Shown here: positions 15,308 through 26,900 of the stretch, piece by piece
Position numbering within the stretch: position 1 is the first letter of the stretch
Layout: every line of letters starts with the position of its first letter
Origin: Aphrophora alni
Lineage: Eukaryota > Arthropoda > Insecta > Hemiptera > Aphrophoridae
Length of the DNA stretch: 64,000 nucleotides
Direction: 5' to 3'
Assembly: GCA_963513935.1 (NCBI GenBank)
Contig: OY740769.1
Coordinates: 73,611,712-73,675,711 of the forward strand
Program-made: the position numbers and the translations under genes
Notes under the pieces: model-generated
What the model was told of the DNA's origin: nothing
Databases searched by the model: none
What the model saw: only the letters and a program-made list of their open reading frames with translations

Positions 15308-15690
15308 TTTGGAAATTACGTCTTTTTATAACAGCCCCACGACCGATTATTTGTTTATCTTATGAACCGACATTTTTAGGAAGATGGCGTCCAACAAGTT
15401 TTCTTTGGGTCCTTAGAGGTTACACTTGAGCAAAAAAGTTTATCAAAATCGATGGAGCTAATTTGAAGAAAATAGTTATTTATATTTTTATTTTTATAGC
15501 TGATGCTAACCCCAAATTTAGAGTTAAGAAAAGAAGATCCCGAGATATGAAGAAAATTTGCCCGCATACAAAGTTTGATTGAAATCGGTCTACGTGTTTG
15601 GACTATAAAGACGAAAGACGACAAACGTCTTACAAAGTGACAGACAGACGAAAGACAATTTTTTGAACCCAGGGAATCTTGAAATGGTAT
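15308..15690. repeat. Dispersed repeat, copy 1
   Basis: Homologous to 20986-21350: both begin with AAATTNCGTCTTTTATAACAG-like sequence, share an AAAATCG patch, a CCCGAGATATG patch and an AAATCGGTCTACGTGTTTG-like patch, and end in a GACAGACAGACGAAAGACAA-type tail. A frame of 109 codons on the minus strand (15376-15705) spans it, but it has no known domain and the paralogous copy does not preserve it, so I treat it as non-coding repeat. Its class is not resolved. Confidence 0.6.
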
Positions 15691-15699
15691 CAGCACGAA

Positions 15700-18600
15700 A
15701 CTCAAAATAAATGTTTCGACTTATCATATTTCTTTCTCTATATTTCGTATATGTGAAAAAGTAAACAAAAGTGTTTCAATAGAGATCCAAATTAACACCA
15801 TTTCAATTATTAGTCACTAATAGTGAGTCCGATTCTGGACTATCCCGACGTTCTTAGCTGGTTACATTTCTCTTATCAGTTCTCTTCCAACCCTGATGCT
15901 ATTACAGTATTCGAAGACTAAGATCTCTATTTTACACTCTTTTCTTTTTTTTAAGGCGATTTTGACCGTGAGGTTGTTCGTCTTTAAACAACTAATTAAA
16001 CAATCAATTATTTACTTGCTAATTATGTAGGTAATGAAGGTATTTTGTTGGTGTAAACCTTTTGATATTTCGTTTTTAACAATTGCTGTCATTTAGATAA
16101 AACAGACTATTTAGGTAATTTTCGGAAATTCCCACACATTATTTTCAATTAAAAAGCTGGCGGTCCGAGTGACTCAACATTTTTTTTAATATACGGTAAG
16201 TGTTAAGTGGTAAGTGTAGTTATACTGGTGCGGTATCGGAATGTAGTATACGCTGTACCTTGACAACTTTTTAATTAATAATCACTATTTCTTGCACATA
16301 ATTCGACCCTGTGTCTGACGTGACGAAGGTAATTTTTTATTTTGATCTGATTACAGTTTCCTAATTGACTAAAAATTTCAAATACACTGAGCATTCAGGA
16401 ACTTTTAAATTACCTTTTTGTTCCTTGTAACTTTAAATCATTTCTAAATACTTTACCATAAGACCAACTTTTACAAATTTAATAACAGTTGTTTCATTAG
16501 AATAACGAATGAAATTAGAATAAATCAATTTCAGATTAACAAACTAGATCTACTAAATATTATATTATTTTCCTCTGTCACATCTTTTAGATGACAAAAC
16601 TTTCGGAACAAACTTGTTCATACGCTCCAACAAGGTAAAAATACAAAAAAGAAGTATGCAACTTTTGAACATCAAAACAAGCACAAGTATCATATAATCC
16701 GTGCACCAATTAATTTTTTTTAAGGTAGAAGTTTATCTGTTTAATAAATTATATTATATTTGGAATCAATATACATAACCAAGAACTTTACTCCGCTCCA
16801 GTTTATGTCATTCGATGACGACCTAGTTGAATTTTGGGTTCAAATCCTTAAAAATGAGAGCGGTCGAAAATCAGAGTTCAAATAACCTAAATGATATGTG
16901 AGATGCACGGGCTTATATGCCACATTGTTGGAGATTAAGCTACTAGAGGAAAACACATTTTATGTTGCTAAATACGACCATCTTTAAATAGAAATACCAC
17001 CCACTTGGTTAGCACGTGTGGTGACTTAATATCTCCATAATTGAGTATAAAATTCATTCTCTTTGCACGTGCCGAACATTCAGCACTGATACGCTTCAAC
17101 CTTTTCTTCTTTTAAAACGGCTTTTCCCTCTTGTTTTAATACATGACTCAGTAACATATAGTTAACAATTACCATAATATAATAAAAGTAGAGACTTTAA
17201 TACTTTTTGATAACAATTTAAAACGTGAAACGTGGGTTTGCATGAAGTGAATAACTTCCGTAAATATTGTCAGAGTTTTAGTTGTGTGTGAAATAAACAA
17301 CCCAGACATTGGACTAATCTTCACACACGTAGATTAAGTATGCACAAATACAAAATTAATCCATGCATTTAGACAAAACAGCACAATTATACACAAACAA
17401 GTGATAGACGATGGCCTCCAGATGGATATACCGGTATCGAAAATCATTTCAAAGTCGATTACAATACTTGTTTATACACTAAGTGTATGTGATAAAAGCT
17501 TTTTATCGTTATCATTTTTAGTTATTCACCAAAATCTCATACGCCAAATAGCTACTTATTAGTAAATTAAAGTTACCAGCTGTTAGTTACACTACGCCAT
17601 ATAACTGAAGGCCTATCATATTACTAGTTGTTATTAAAATATATTTTTTCTTACTTTTAAGCAAACGTACTGAATAATTAAACGTTAATCAAATAGGAAA
17701 GTTAATATTTCTCGTAATTGCTCATTAAAAACAACATCACTTTCGTATATCATTTCATTCATATTTATTTAAATTATTTATTTTATTCATATCATATTTA
17801 TTCTAAAGTCATATTCATTTAAATATGACTTTAGAGTGTAATTTAATTTTTATTAAACCTCAAAATACAGCAATAAAGCCCTACATACATATGAATAAGT
17901 AGTCTTTAAATGAAATAAATTGGAATCTCAAACTGTGATCCCGATGGAATTTTCTTCAAAATGAGATTCCCAAATTGGAGTGTTTAAAAATCGTTGAAAA
18001 TTGAAGTAGAAATAAAAAATGTTGAATTTTTACTTATATTTGAGTATAGTTGAATTTATTTACGTTTCAACAAAATTTCTATTTAATTATCTTTCACGAA
18101 ATTTGTAAACTCAATAAAGCCAGCTTGAACTTTACATTTACAATGTCATAGATGTGACAATATTATAGGCGGTTTTACATGACGCCAAATTCGAATAGTT
18201 CTGGATACACTCAGGAAAGTAGCACAGTCGATCGAGTTTTTTTAAAACCATGTAGTTTACCTTTCATCTTGTAGAGTACCTTTCGTCTAGTCATGTTTTG
18301 TTCCGTTATCCTTTTTTAGAAATATTCCTGTGCTCTTGCCATCGCAAGATTGTGTCTACAAGTGGCACAGCAAAAGTCTACAAGTGGTTCGAAGATAAAG
18401 CATGCAATGGCTGTAATATTATAAAGTTAGTGGTAGGCTATAGACCACAAAATATTAATTTGTAGTTCGACGCATCGATTTTAAACAAACAAATCTTTGT
18501 TCTAACACTTTTGTGTACCACTGTAACTAATACAATTAGTAGTTTTATATTTCCAAAGCTAGTTTGGAAAGTTATAAGTTAATTTGATTTTACATGGGTA

Positions 18601-20985
18601 GGGAACCAACCACAGCAAGACCGCCAACCTAAGGACTATCAGGTCATCAGGACCAATCAGGAAGACTGAAAGGGAAAAGCATGCAAAGAAACGTAGCTCA
18701 AATTTATAAAGTTATGACAGTACCTCGGGGGGGGGGGATTGTTGGACACCACGAAAGAAGTATATGAGTGATATGTACTTTCTGAAATGAAGTTCTGGGT
18801 CCGTTAAAGGATGCACAAGTGCCTAATACTAAATAATGATACTACTAAGTGCAAACACTTTTATAAAGTACTATTATAAGTTTTATGTGAAATTAAGTTT
18901 TAAATTATTTTTGCCTCAATAATGATAAACAAAGACCAGAGCACTGTGGTGACAATATATACAGGTGCACTTTCAAAAGTCCCTTACCACACTTGGGAAT
19001 AAACAAAATAACAAAAAACTAACTTTTTGTCAAAAGTAAAATGTTTATTCCTATTAGACCCTTATAGCTATTACAACAACAAAGTTGTCATCTTCAGAGG
19101 GAATCTTAACAAAGACATAATAATATTCGACAAGAATTGGAGATCCTTCCTCTATAACAGAAGACGAGACTCTGTATGAAGATAAACGGAGGGATTATAA
19201 AGAGAATAGAAGATCGAAGTCTTCCAAAGCAGATGATAAACACGTGTAAAACTACTGGCAATAGAAGTTTGGGAAGATCTGAATTATCAGTTTGCCTAAA
19301 CCTGGAATGATAGACGACAACAATATTTTTAGAGCAAAATATAAGTATTTAAAAAGTGTTAAAATGTGTTTTAATTTCATTGAAATGCCATTTTAAATAT
19401 ATATATTTAGTGTGTGAAATTTTCCCCCAAAAGACGTTCTCAGTTTTGAAGAGTCTAAAGGACGATCATGTTGTGACACGGCCTGTGTTTGTTTATTGAC
19501 GTAGAGGACGAGATTCAGTAATGAGGTTCATTAACTCAATGACGGCATTATTCCAAGTATGTAGGCGTAAGCACAGTTATTGCGTCACGGCGCCCGTCGT
19601 CCGCCGGTCGTATGGATAAATTAATTGTATATAATCCTTGAGTAGATTGCTTCTAAGAAGTCCTAATGGACCCCTAAACAAAAACTGTTATCAATGAAAT
19701 GTTAGATAGCTGCCTTTATTATGATAATCCTAAACATGGAAAAAAACCTTTTATATTTATTGATTTTCTGGTATTAAATGTTTTATCACTTTAGAGAAAC
19801 CAAATCTTATAAAAATCGTTGTTTTAGAGAAAGGTTTAGTAAATTGGGTTAAATCTAGTAATCTTTAACTTTGACCATCTTGAAATCACTCAATATAACA
19901 CATAAGAATGTCTAAGAACATAGAATTTGTTTTTGAAAAAGAGATTAAAAAAAATTAATAAAAAAGAGAAATTTAGGATATTCTCTGTTAAAGCATAATA
20001 GGTAATATATTTTGAAACAGCACAAAATGGTTGAAGAAACAAAAACCCTATTACAGTAATAAATAACACAAAACATAATGCCATCTTACTAACTATACAA
20101 TAATTTGTTTAATGAAAAGCTTTAAAGCAACAGTGATATTATTTTATTTTGATTTTGTTCCGTCTAAGTTTCATTATGTATATATCCAATTTGAATAATT
20201 GATTTTAACATTTATATTGTGAGTGTATTGTAAGAACGATAACTACGTATTTTGTAACAAACGTTTCTGAATAAAATTAAAAAATATAAATTTGACAATA
20301 ACAAATGAATATTGTACAACTTTCCCACTCAACTCCAAAACCAAATGAAAACTTAATAAAGCTAATCGTCACCAAAAATAAAATTTCGTTAAGTTGAACT
20401 TTGGGCACCATCTATGAAAAGAATATTTCAATAAAGATAAACTTGCTTCTCTTATGAAATAAACACGTCCTCAGCCTAAGTCTATTTGAATAAAATTAAC
20501 TTTTATGATGGCGAGTAAAGTGCACTTTTGTCTACTTATTACTCCTGAACAGTAATATTTTTTAACTTGAGATTTTGCACACTGGTTTGAGTCATTAATC
20601 TTCGTAATTTACCAATATTTGAACGGCAAGGTACAGTACCCTCAGACTAGGAGTGTGTCTGATGTAATAGGCGTGTCCTCCCTTCTACTTGCTTCCCTAA
20701 CCTGACTTGACGGTACAACCCATTCCAAGAAAACTAGGTACACAAATTACTGCTTAGCTACATTTAATTCTTAAAGTTTAAGTACACGGTAATTCTTAAA
20801 AGTTTAATTTTGTAAACGTTTCATTCCTATTTACACCGATAGTATGGTTTACGAAAGTATGGTTTACACAGAAGCATTTGAGGTTTCTATTTTTTTATTG
20901 GCGCTGAAAGCAAATGCAATAAAAGAAGTGTGGGGACCCCTCCTCTCCACCTCAGACACATTCCTACTTTGAGGATACTGTAGGA
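15700..20985. other. No gene seen; long AT-rich tract of haplotype A
   Basis: No supported coding frame. It holds a hairpin at 17802-17835 and a G run at 18727-18738. A GC-richer island near 19.47-19.61 kb (GCGTCACGGCGCCCGTCG) is well kept in both copies. The allelic stretch at 36.26 kb lacks about 35 bases present here near 16775. Confidence 0.45.
17802..17835. repeat. Perfect hairpin, 14-bp arms and 6-base loop
   Basis: Arms TCTAAAGTCATATT and AATATGACTTTAGA around CATTTA. It is unchanged in the other copy at 37251-37284. It has no U-run after it and no neighbouring gene, so its role is unknown. Confidence 0.7.
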
Positions 20986-21350
20986 GAAATTTCGTCTTTT
21001 ATAACAGCTCTATCACTAGTTTTAAAATAACTTTTTACCAATAACACACCAACATGTATTTTTTGAAGATATGGAGACTAATAAGTTTTGTTTGGATAAT
21101 AGGGGGTGCAATTTAGGAAAATTTGATCAAAATCGTATGATCTAAATTAATAAAATAGTAACTTTGTTATTTTTTCTTATGTAATTTACCCCGAATTTTC
21201 AGTTATCAAACAACAATAAAAATGCCCCGAGATATGGCCAACATATGCACACATACCAAATGATTAAAATCAGTCCACACGTTTGTGCTATAGATCATTA
21301 TATATACGAGAGACAGAGAGACAACAAACCGACATCATTCAAAAAACCAC
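20986..21350. repeat. Dispersed repeat, copy 2
   Basis: Diverged paralogue of the repeat at 15308-15690, same orientation, with the CCCCGAGATATGGCC patch, the AAATCAGTCCACACGTTTGTG patch and a tail of GAGACAGAGAGACAACAAACCG. Its allele is at about 40430-40800. Confidence 0.6.
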
Positions 21351-22652
21351 TTAAAGGTATCTTAAAACGAATATATTCCTAAGAAACTCCACATAGATTT
21401 TTGTCCTATATATTTATTTAATTATTTATTTTTATGGCCGTAGACAAAATACAATTGCATACAATTATTATATAAACAATACAACAAATAAATTAACAAA
21501 ACTTAAAAAAACAGACACTCAATACATACTAGACAATATGAAAAACACATTTCAGAAATAATTCCAATAATCAATTAATCGAAAAACAACAAAATAGTGA
21601 GCGACAAAATTAAACTAATATTAACGTTCACAATACAGACACATGTATAATGGAGAGAAAGAGATCACATCCATCATGTCAAGGCTCAGGCATACAGTGC
21701 ACAAACTCCTCCACAGAATAAAAACAACTAGACAATAGTAGCTGTCTAAGGGTGTTTTAAATGGTAAAAAATCCTGATGGATATACATTTTCCTACACTA
21801 ATTTTCCTAACAGCATTTATTTATATAATTGAAAACTGAAATAAAACCTAATGTTTAAACAATTTAAGAAGATTTAAAACTATTTTCTATTTATTCAAGA
21901 TATTACCTATTTAAAATTGTAAAGAGGTTTTCAAAACAAATGGAGCCTATTTTAAATTTAATAACTGGGCAAAAGAGTATTAAAATTATCTTAGATTTCT
22001 TATTAATGAAAAAACTGAAGATTACCCTGTTGGGTCATAAATTTAGCATTTATTTTGGCCAAATGTAAGTTTTTGATTTCTGAGTGTGTTAATGGAAATA
22101 AGAATTATGCGGACACATGATTTAGTCAGGTGGGAGGTGTTTTTAGACCCAATGTTAAAGGATGATATTATAAGTGTTTTTTTTTTGAAAATCTAAATCT
22201 TCGGGTATTGATAACACTAATTTTGAGTTAGTTAAAGCTGTAAACTTTTAGACATATTACGATAAATAATTTTAGTTTCATTTGGTTATTTTTATACTAA
22301 GTTTAAAGAAGTAATTATAGTGATTTTTTACACATTTCTCTTGTTTAAAATTATCTCTTAGAAGTTATTTATGCAAAAATTCATTTTCAATGTAAATCAA
22401 TATGGTTTTGGGCAAGGTTTAAGTACTGAATATAAGTTGTCAAATTTATTGAAAAATATAAAATGATAGTTTAAATTATGGTAAGAAAATAAAGGTTGTT
22501 TCTTGACATTTTTGGAATAAATATTGTAATATAATAACCTTAGAAAAAAATTTTAATATCCAAGATAAAATGCCCTTGAGCAAGTTAAACGTGTAAAGAA
22601 GTGCGATGCAATAAAGACGTCTGCGGTTTATTAAAGGAAATGAAGTTTTAAA
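21351..22652. other. No gene seen; flank of the retrotransposon insertion
   Basis: AT-rich DNA, allelic to 40.8-42.1 kb. Ends at the target-site GTAT. Confidence 0.5.
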
Positions 22653-22656
22653 GTAT
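22653..22656. other. Target-site duplication GTAT, left
   Basis: GTAT lies just outside the left LTR and again at 32142-32145 just outside the right LTR, but occurs once at the empty site 42109-42112. A 5-bp reading (AGTAT) is possible if the terminal A of the LTR is counted as target. Confidence 0.9.
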
Positions 22657-23934
22657 TATAACCTTTATTATTTATTTTTAATTAATTACTTTGATTAAAA
22701 CACAACTACGTTATCATATTTAAATTATTTATTCTTTAAATACAATTTGCACCTAAAGTTGGGTGCCAATATATAACAGTTGAATTAATTAAATCTTCAA
22801 ATTAATTGATGCACATATGAGTATTCAAATTTATTCATCTTATCACTAAATCTCATCCATTCAACTTAAACTAGACATAAACATTTATAACACAATGAAA
22901 TACTTAATTCTAGAACATAGCAATTTTATTATTATTATTAGGTGCATCAAAATCGTATCATTAATTGTAATTTTAATTTAGTCTTTATATTTTAATATCT
23001 CAATTGTTTTATTGATTTGTTGGGCGCCAGGTATAATTTACCAATTATATAATGAAGTTACTTTGATTGCTCTTTGAAATTTAAGTTTAAATGGCTCTCG
23101 GCCTAGCTCAGATTTTATTTAAAGTGGGGCGTGGTTTCTTTGGTAACCTGAAGTAAAAACTACAATAACTAATCAGATAACTTATCGTGGTTCAGTAGCA
23201 TGGAATGATGTCTTCTTGGAGTTTTACAGGTGAGATGATCCCTCGAACTTATGGCAGATATCACAAGAAACTTAATCCAATTTATAGGCACTTTGACGAT
23301 CTCGAAGCTTGAACTACCTCACTCTGTTGCTTGAATTCTTGGTCAATTAATCAAAACTCTTCTTTAACTTTACGATGATTTTAATATAATTCGATGACTT
23401 AAAACTTTTCTTCAACTTTACGACGATTTGGCGAACTTCGCCCTGTTCCTAGTTCCTCTCCCTTGCGACGCTCGTTCTTTACTGCTTTTTTTGATTTTTG
23501 AATTCTTACGCAGAGTTTTCCCGTTTTACCCCTTCTTCGCTTATTTCTGGATGACGCTTCTTTTTGGTTGGTTGGATTTGATTTTTCAAACTCTAACCGT
23601 CTTTCAAAGTTCGTTAAATCTTGTTTCTTAGCTGAGTTCAACGTACCTCTGCCTAGTTTTTTGTCTCTTTTTCTTTTGTTAACTTGGGCGTACACAAACT
23701 TTCTAATTTCCCATGTTGTCACATTACATAACTCAACTCTTCCTATTTAATTTGTCACGCTGCCCTCGCCCTTTCAATAATTTTGTAGTTTCGAAGTATT
23801 GTTTCCTTAGAAATCCTTTAACAAAATTTATTATGTGTTGGAGTGACGTTTATGTTTGACATTTATTTCTAACTGACAAGGTTTAAACATTTTGAATTGG
23901 ACAAAGCTTTTACTTAGGGCTTCTCAACGTTACA
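22657..23934 (-). repeat. 3' LTR of the Gypsy element
   Basis: In element orientation it starts TGTAACGTTGAG and ends AAAGGTTATA, so the termini are inverted (TGTAAC/GTTATA, one mismatch). Length 1,278 bp, equal to the 5' LTR. Two internal copies of a primer-binding-site-like junction sit at 22758-22776 and 23019-23036. A basic frame of 107 codons on the element strand (23399-23722) lacks any ATG. Confidence 0.95.
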
Positions 23935-25721
23935 TAAGTCCCAAGAAATTTTATGTTAATTGCATAATTAATGATAAAATTTGCTTTTGATACACCTTTA
24001 CACTAAACTTATTTTAATAATACACATATACATATCGTAACATGGACTATGACCTACTCTTACTCTCATTTAAAAACCCATTAGAATTACTGTCCCTTTA
24101 AATGACTTTATGACCTACTCTTACTCTCATTTAAAAACCCACTAGAATTACTGTCCCTTTAAATGACTTTATGACCTAAACTGCGGTCAACCTTTTTTCT
24201 TAACAATGGCATTGTCTAGAATCCCACGTCAACAAACCCTTCTTGTAAACCCCAATTAACATTGTTCCCTTGACCCTCTTCAACTGTAGGACATGTGTTT
24301 GTTTACATTTTATTTTACAGTTAAATTCATTTATTTTTGTTTACTTAACTCTTTAATTAATTATGAAACCTTTTTAACCCTGACTCTGCACTACTGCAGA
24401 AAACTGTAGTACTTTTACGTCTTTTACAAGTAGCGTGCAGTACTATACATTCTAATATTTGACCCACTAATTGTCATCCAATCTTAATAAACTTTATACC
24501 GTTGGAAAGGAAACTTTTCAAACTTTAATCTTTGTATTTACCATATGTTTCTAAAATGAATATTAACACGTCTAATGATCGATGGAATAATTGCAGAACT
24601 GTAAACAGCTGGTCCGTGCGTCGACGAACGCTAGAATTTCGTCAACTTTCAAGACCTATAACAGTTATACACACCGACTTTAGGACAATGATATTTACAC
24701 CAATAGAAAGCTTGCATTTCCATCTTTCTAGAACTGCTTTCAAATCTTAGATCACGTTTACGGTTTAGGTTTTGTGTTCAACCGCATAAACCTTTGCTAT
24801 TGGCCAAGATTTGGACCAATAAGCAAGCTTCTTTGGAAGTCGATATGTTTCTCACAGATGAAGTGTTTGTAAAATTCTTTTTACAAGGTATTGAAGATAA
24901 AGGTTCACTGATTCCATTGGTATGTCTTGTTCACATTTTGTTCCACTGAGTCTTTAGACAATCCCCTCTCAAACCAACCGTTTTTACAGTTGCAAATCAT
25001 CCGCTATGTTTGTATCTAAAACCACACGGTTGGCACGTTTTAGGTTAGCAGTTAGTTTGCTCTGAATTGAATGATATTTTGTTGATTTATAGTGAATAAC
25101 GTTTATGAAATTGTGTTTTATATATAAATAAATAAGTGTAGTGTTTGTTATTGTGTTTGTTTAGTGAAATTAGTTTTAGACAAGCTAAATTTAGTAACAT
25201 TGTAGGCTATGTCGGTAGGTGAGTTGATAACATACATAACGAAATTTCGTTTCGTAATTTCTGATTACAAAATGGTAAGTTACATAAAATGTTCAAGTTT
25301 ACAGTTCTATTCTATGATTTATTCTCTACAATTTGGTATATAAAATTTCATTTTTGGGTAAAGGATACATTTTAGATTGGTGTTTCAAAATAGGCTAAAT
25401 TTTAGTGCCGGTGTGTAGTACGGACATAAAAAAATCTATTTCATAAAAACTACTTTGAAATTGGTAAATGTTTTTACATATTTCTATTCACAACTAAATT
25501 ATGAAACTTTTGTGTATTTTGTATAACCAGGCCTATACATTTTTATAGTATTTATTTAGGCCTGAATTTAGAAAAAAATCTTCCGTTTTTGAAAATTTTT
25601 GCTTCCTGAGCTTATAACTTTTACAATTTTGCACCAATCAAATTTTTAGTTACATATTTGAATAATTTGGACCTTTTCCTAAAAAAAAGCTATGGATCAC
25701 TTTATGATTGGGATAGAATTT
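23935..25721 (-). other. Gypsy 3' non-coding region between integrase and 3' LTR
   Basis: About 1.8 kb with no long frame on the element strand. It contains a 61-bp tandem duplication at 24049-24170. The bases directly before the 3' LTR (CTTGGGACTTA on the element strand) are not a typical polypurine tract. It may be an untranslated tail, a decayed extra gene, or captured host DNA; nothing in it is recognisable. Confidence 0.6.
24049..24180. repeat. 61-bp tandem duplication within the Gypsy 3' region
   Basis: ATGACCTACTCTTACTCTC begins at 24049 and 24110, and ATGACCTA again at 24171. The two full units differ at one base (CCCATTAG versus CCCACTAG). Confidence 0.9.
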
Positions 25722-26900
25722 CTATTTTTGGCGAATTTTTGAAATTATTTCAACCGATGAAAAAAAACGTGAATCAATTAGCATGGGCAAATAGAGGGTT
25801 AATAATCTACAATTAAATATACCTCGGATGTGAGTTTTATTATTTTTAATACTAGCTAACTTATAAGTAGTTTTTCCTATCTTAGAGATTATGGTGTATG
25901 GTCCTTCATATAGTTCACAGAACTTGTGATATCGTTTTTCAATTGTGCTTGACGGAATACAAGCTCTTACTAGTACTAAATCATTTATCTGATATTCGGT
26001 TGGTGGATGCAGTTCATTGAACTTCTTAGCGAATTTTTCCCTTTTATTTTTAATTCGTAAGTATATTTCTCCGTGGTCAATGTCGTTTGTTTCTGTGTTG
26101 CCTGGATTAATTAAATATTTTTTCCAAATTCGTGTCGGACGTGTATTAAATTGTACTTCTAATGGTGTTGACTCAATTGTATCATGGTATGATTCGTTCA
26201 TGAAACTTTCCACAGTTTCAAGTAGCCTTCCCCATTCTTGGTGATTGTCAGGTAACAGGATCCTGAAAAGTTGACCTAGATTTCGCATTACTCTCTCCGC
26301 CAAGTTGCTTTGTGGATTTCGTATTGCAACGGTTCTTTGTCTAATTCCCAGTTCTTGTAACCCTTCTGTCCATTTTTTGGATGTAAATTGTGTACCATTA
26401 TCCGAAAGTATGTATTTTGGTAATTGGACTTCTTTAATGTATTTCCTGATTTGATTTAATGTTGTTACGGTTGTTGTGTTTTTTACCTTATACAATTTTG
26501 TGTATTTAGAAAATGCGTCAATCACTACTAAGATGTACCTTGACCCGTAGACTGACCGAGGCAATGGTCCGTAATAGTCTACACACACTAGTTCACCCTT
26601 ACCTTTTGGTATAATAGGCGTAAGTTCTGCGTTTCTACCTTTGTTGTCATGTTTACATTTTTGACATCGTAAACATTTAATTATTATATCCCTGACCTTT
26701 TTAGCGACTTTGTCTCCCGTGAAATCTTCCTTAAAATTATGGTAACATTTGCTTATTCCTATATGTCCGCAAATTTCATGAATTTCCTTAATTAATACTT
26801 CAATGAATTTTTCTGGAATCATTAATTTCCACATTCCTCTTTCCTTGCGAAATAATTTTTTTTCAAACAATTTATAACATTCTAAAATTTTTTGGATCAT
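25722..26900 (-). CDS. pol: Gypsy integrase (C-terminal part of pol)
   Basis: 392 residues. The N-terminal zinc-binding module shows His-Cys spacing around EICGHIGISKCYHNF and CLRCQKC. The core has the DDE triad in VDYYGPLPRS, ILSDNGTQF and NPQSNLAERVMRNLG. Near the C-terminus is the GPY/F module (YEGPYTIISKIG), followed by HIRGIFNCRLL. The enzyme inserts the reverse-transcribed DNA into the genome and would be released from the Gag-Pol polyprotein. Its frame is offset by one base from the RNase H frame. The overlap at 26872-26900 is not a true start; the switch falls in a 6-A run at 26888-26893, so a one-base length change there is the probable cause. Confidence 0.93.
   Translation of the reverse strand: MIQKILECYKLFEKKLFRKERGMWKLMIPEKFIEVLIKEIHEICGHIGISKCYHNFKEDFTGDKVAKKVRDIIIKCLRCQKCKHDNKGRNAELTPIIPKGKGELVCVDYYGPLPRSVYGSRYILVVIDAFSKYTKLYKVKNTTTVTTLNQIRKYIKEVQLPKYILSDNGTQFTSKKWTEGLQELGIRQRTVAIRNPQSNLAERVMRNLGQLFRILLPDNHQEWGRLLETVESFMNESYHDTIESTPLEVQFNTRPTRIWKKYLINPGNTETNDIDHGEIYLRIKNKREKFAKKFNELHPPTEYQINDLVLVRACIPSSTIEKRYHKFCELYEGPYTIISKIGKTTYKLASIKNNKTHIRGIFNCRLLTLYLPMLIDSRFFSSVEIISKIRQK

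Noticed and set aside
15376..15705. 109-codon minus-strand frame, with an allele at 34867-35196
   Set aside because: Lies within a dispersed repeat. Its survival in the allele is not evidence of selection, and the paralogous repeat copy at 21 kb does not keep it.
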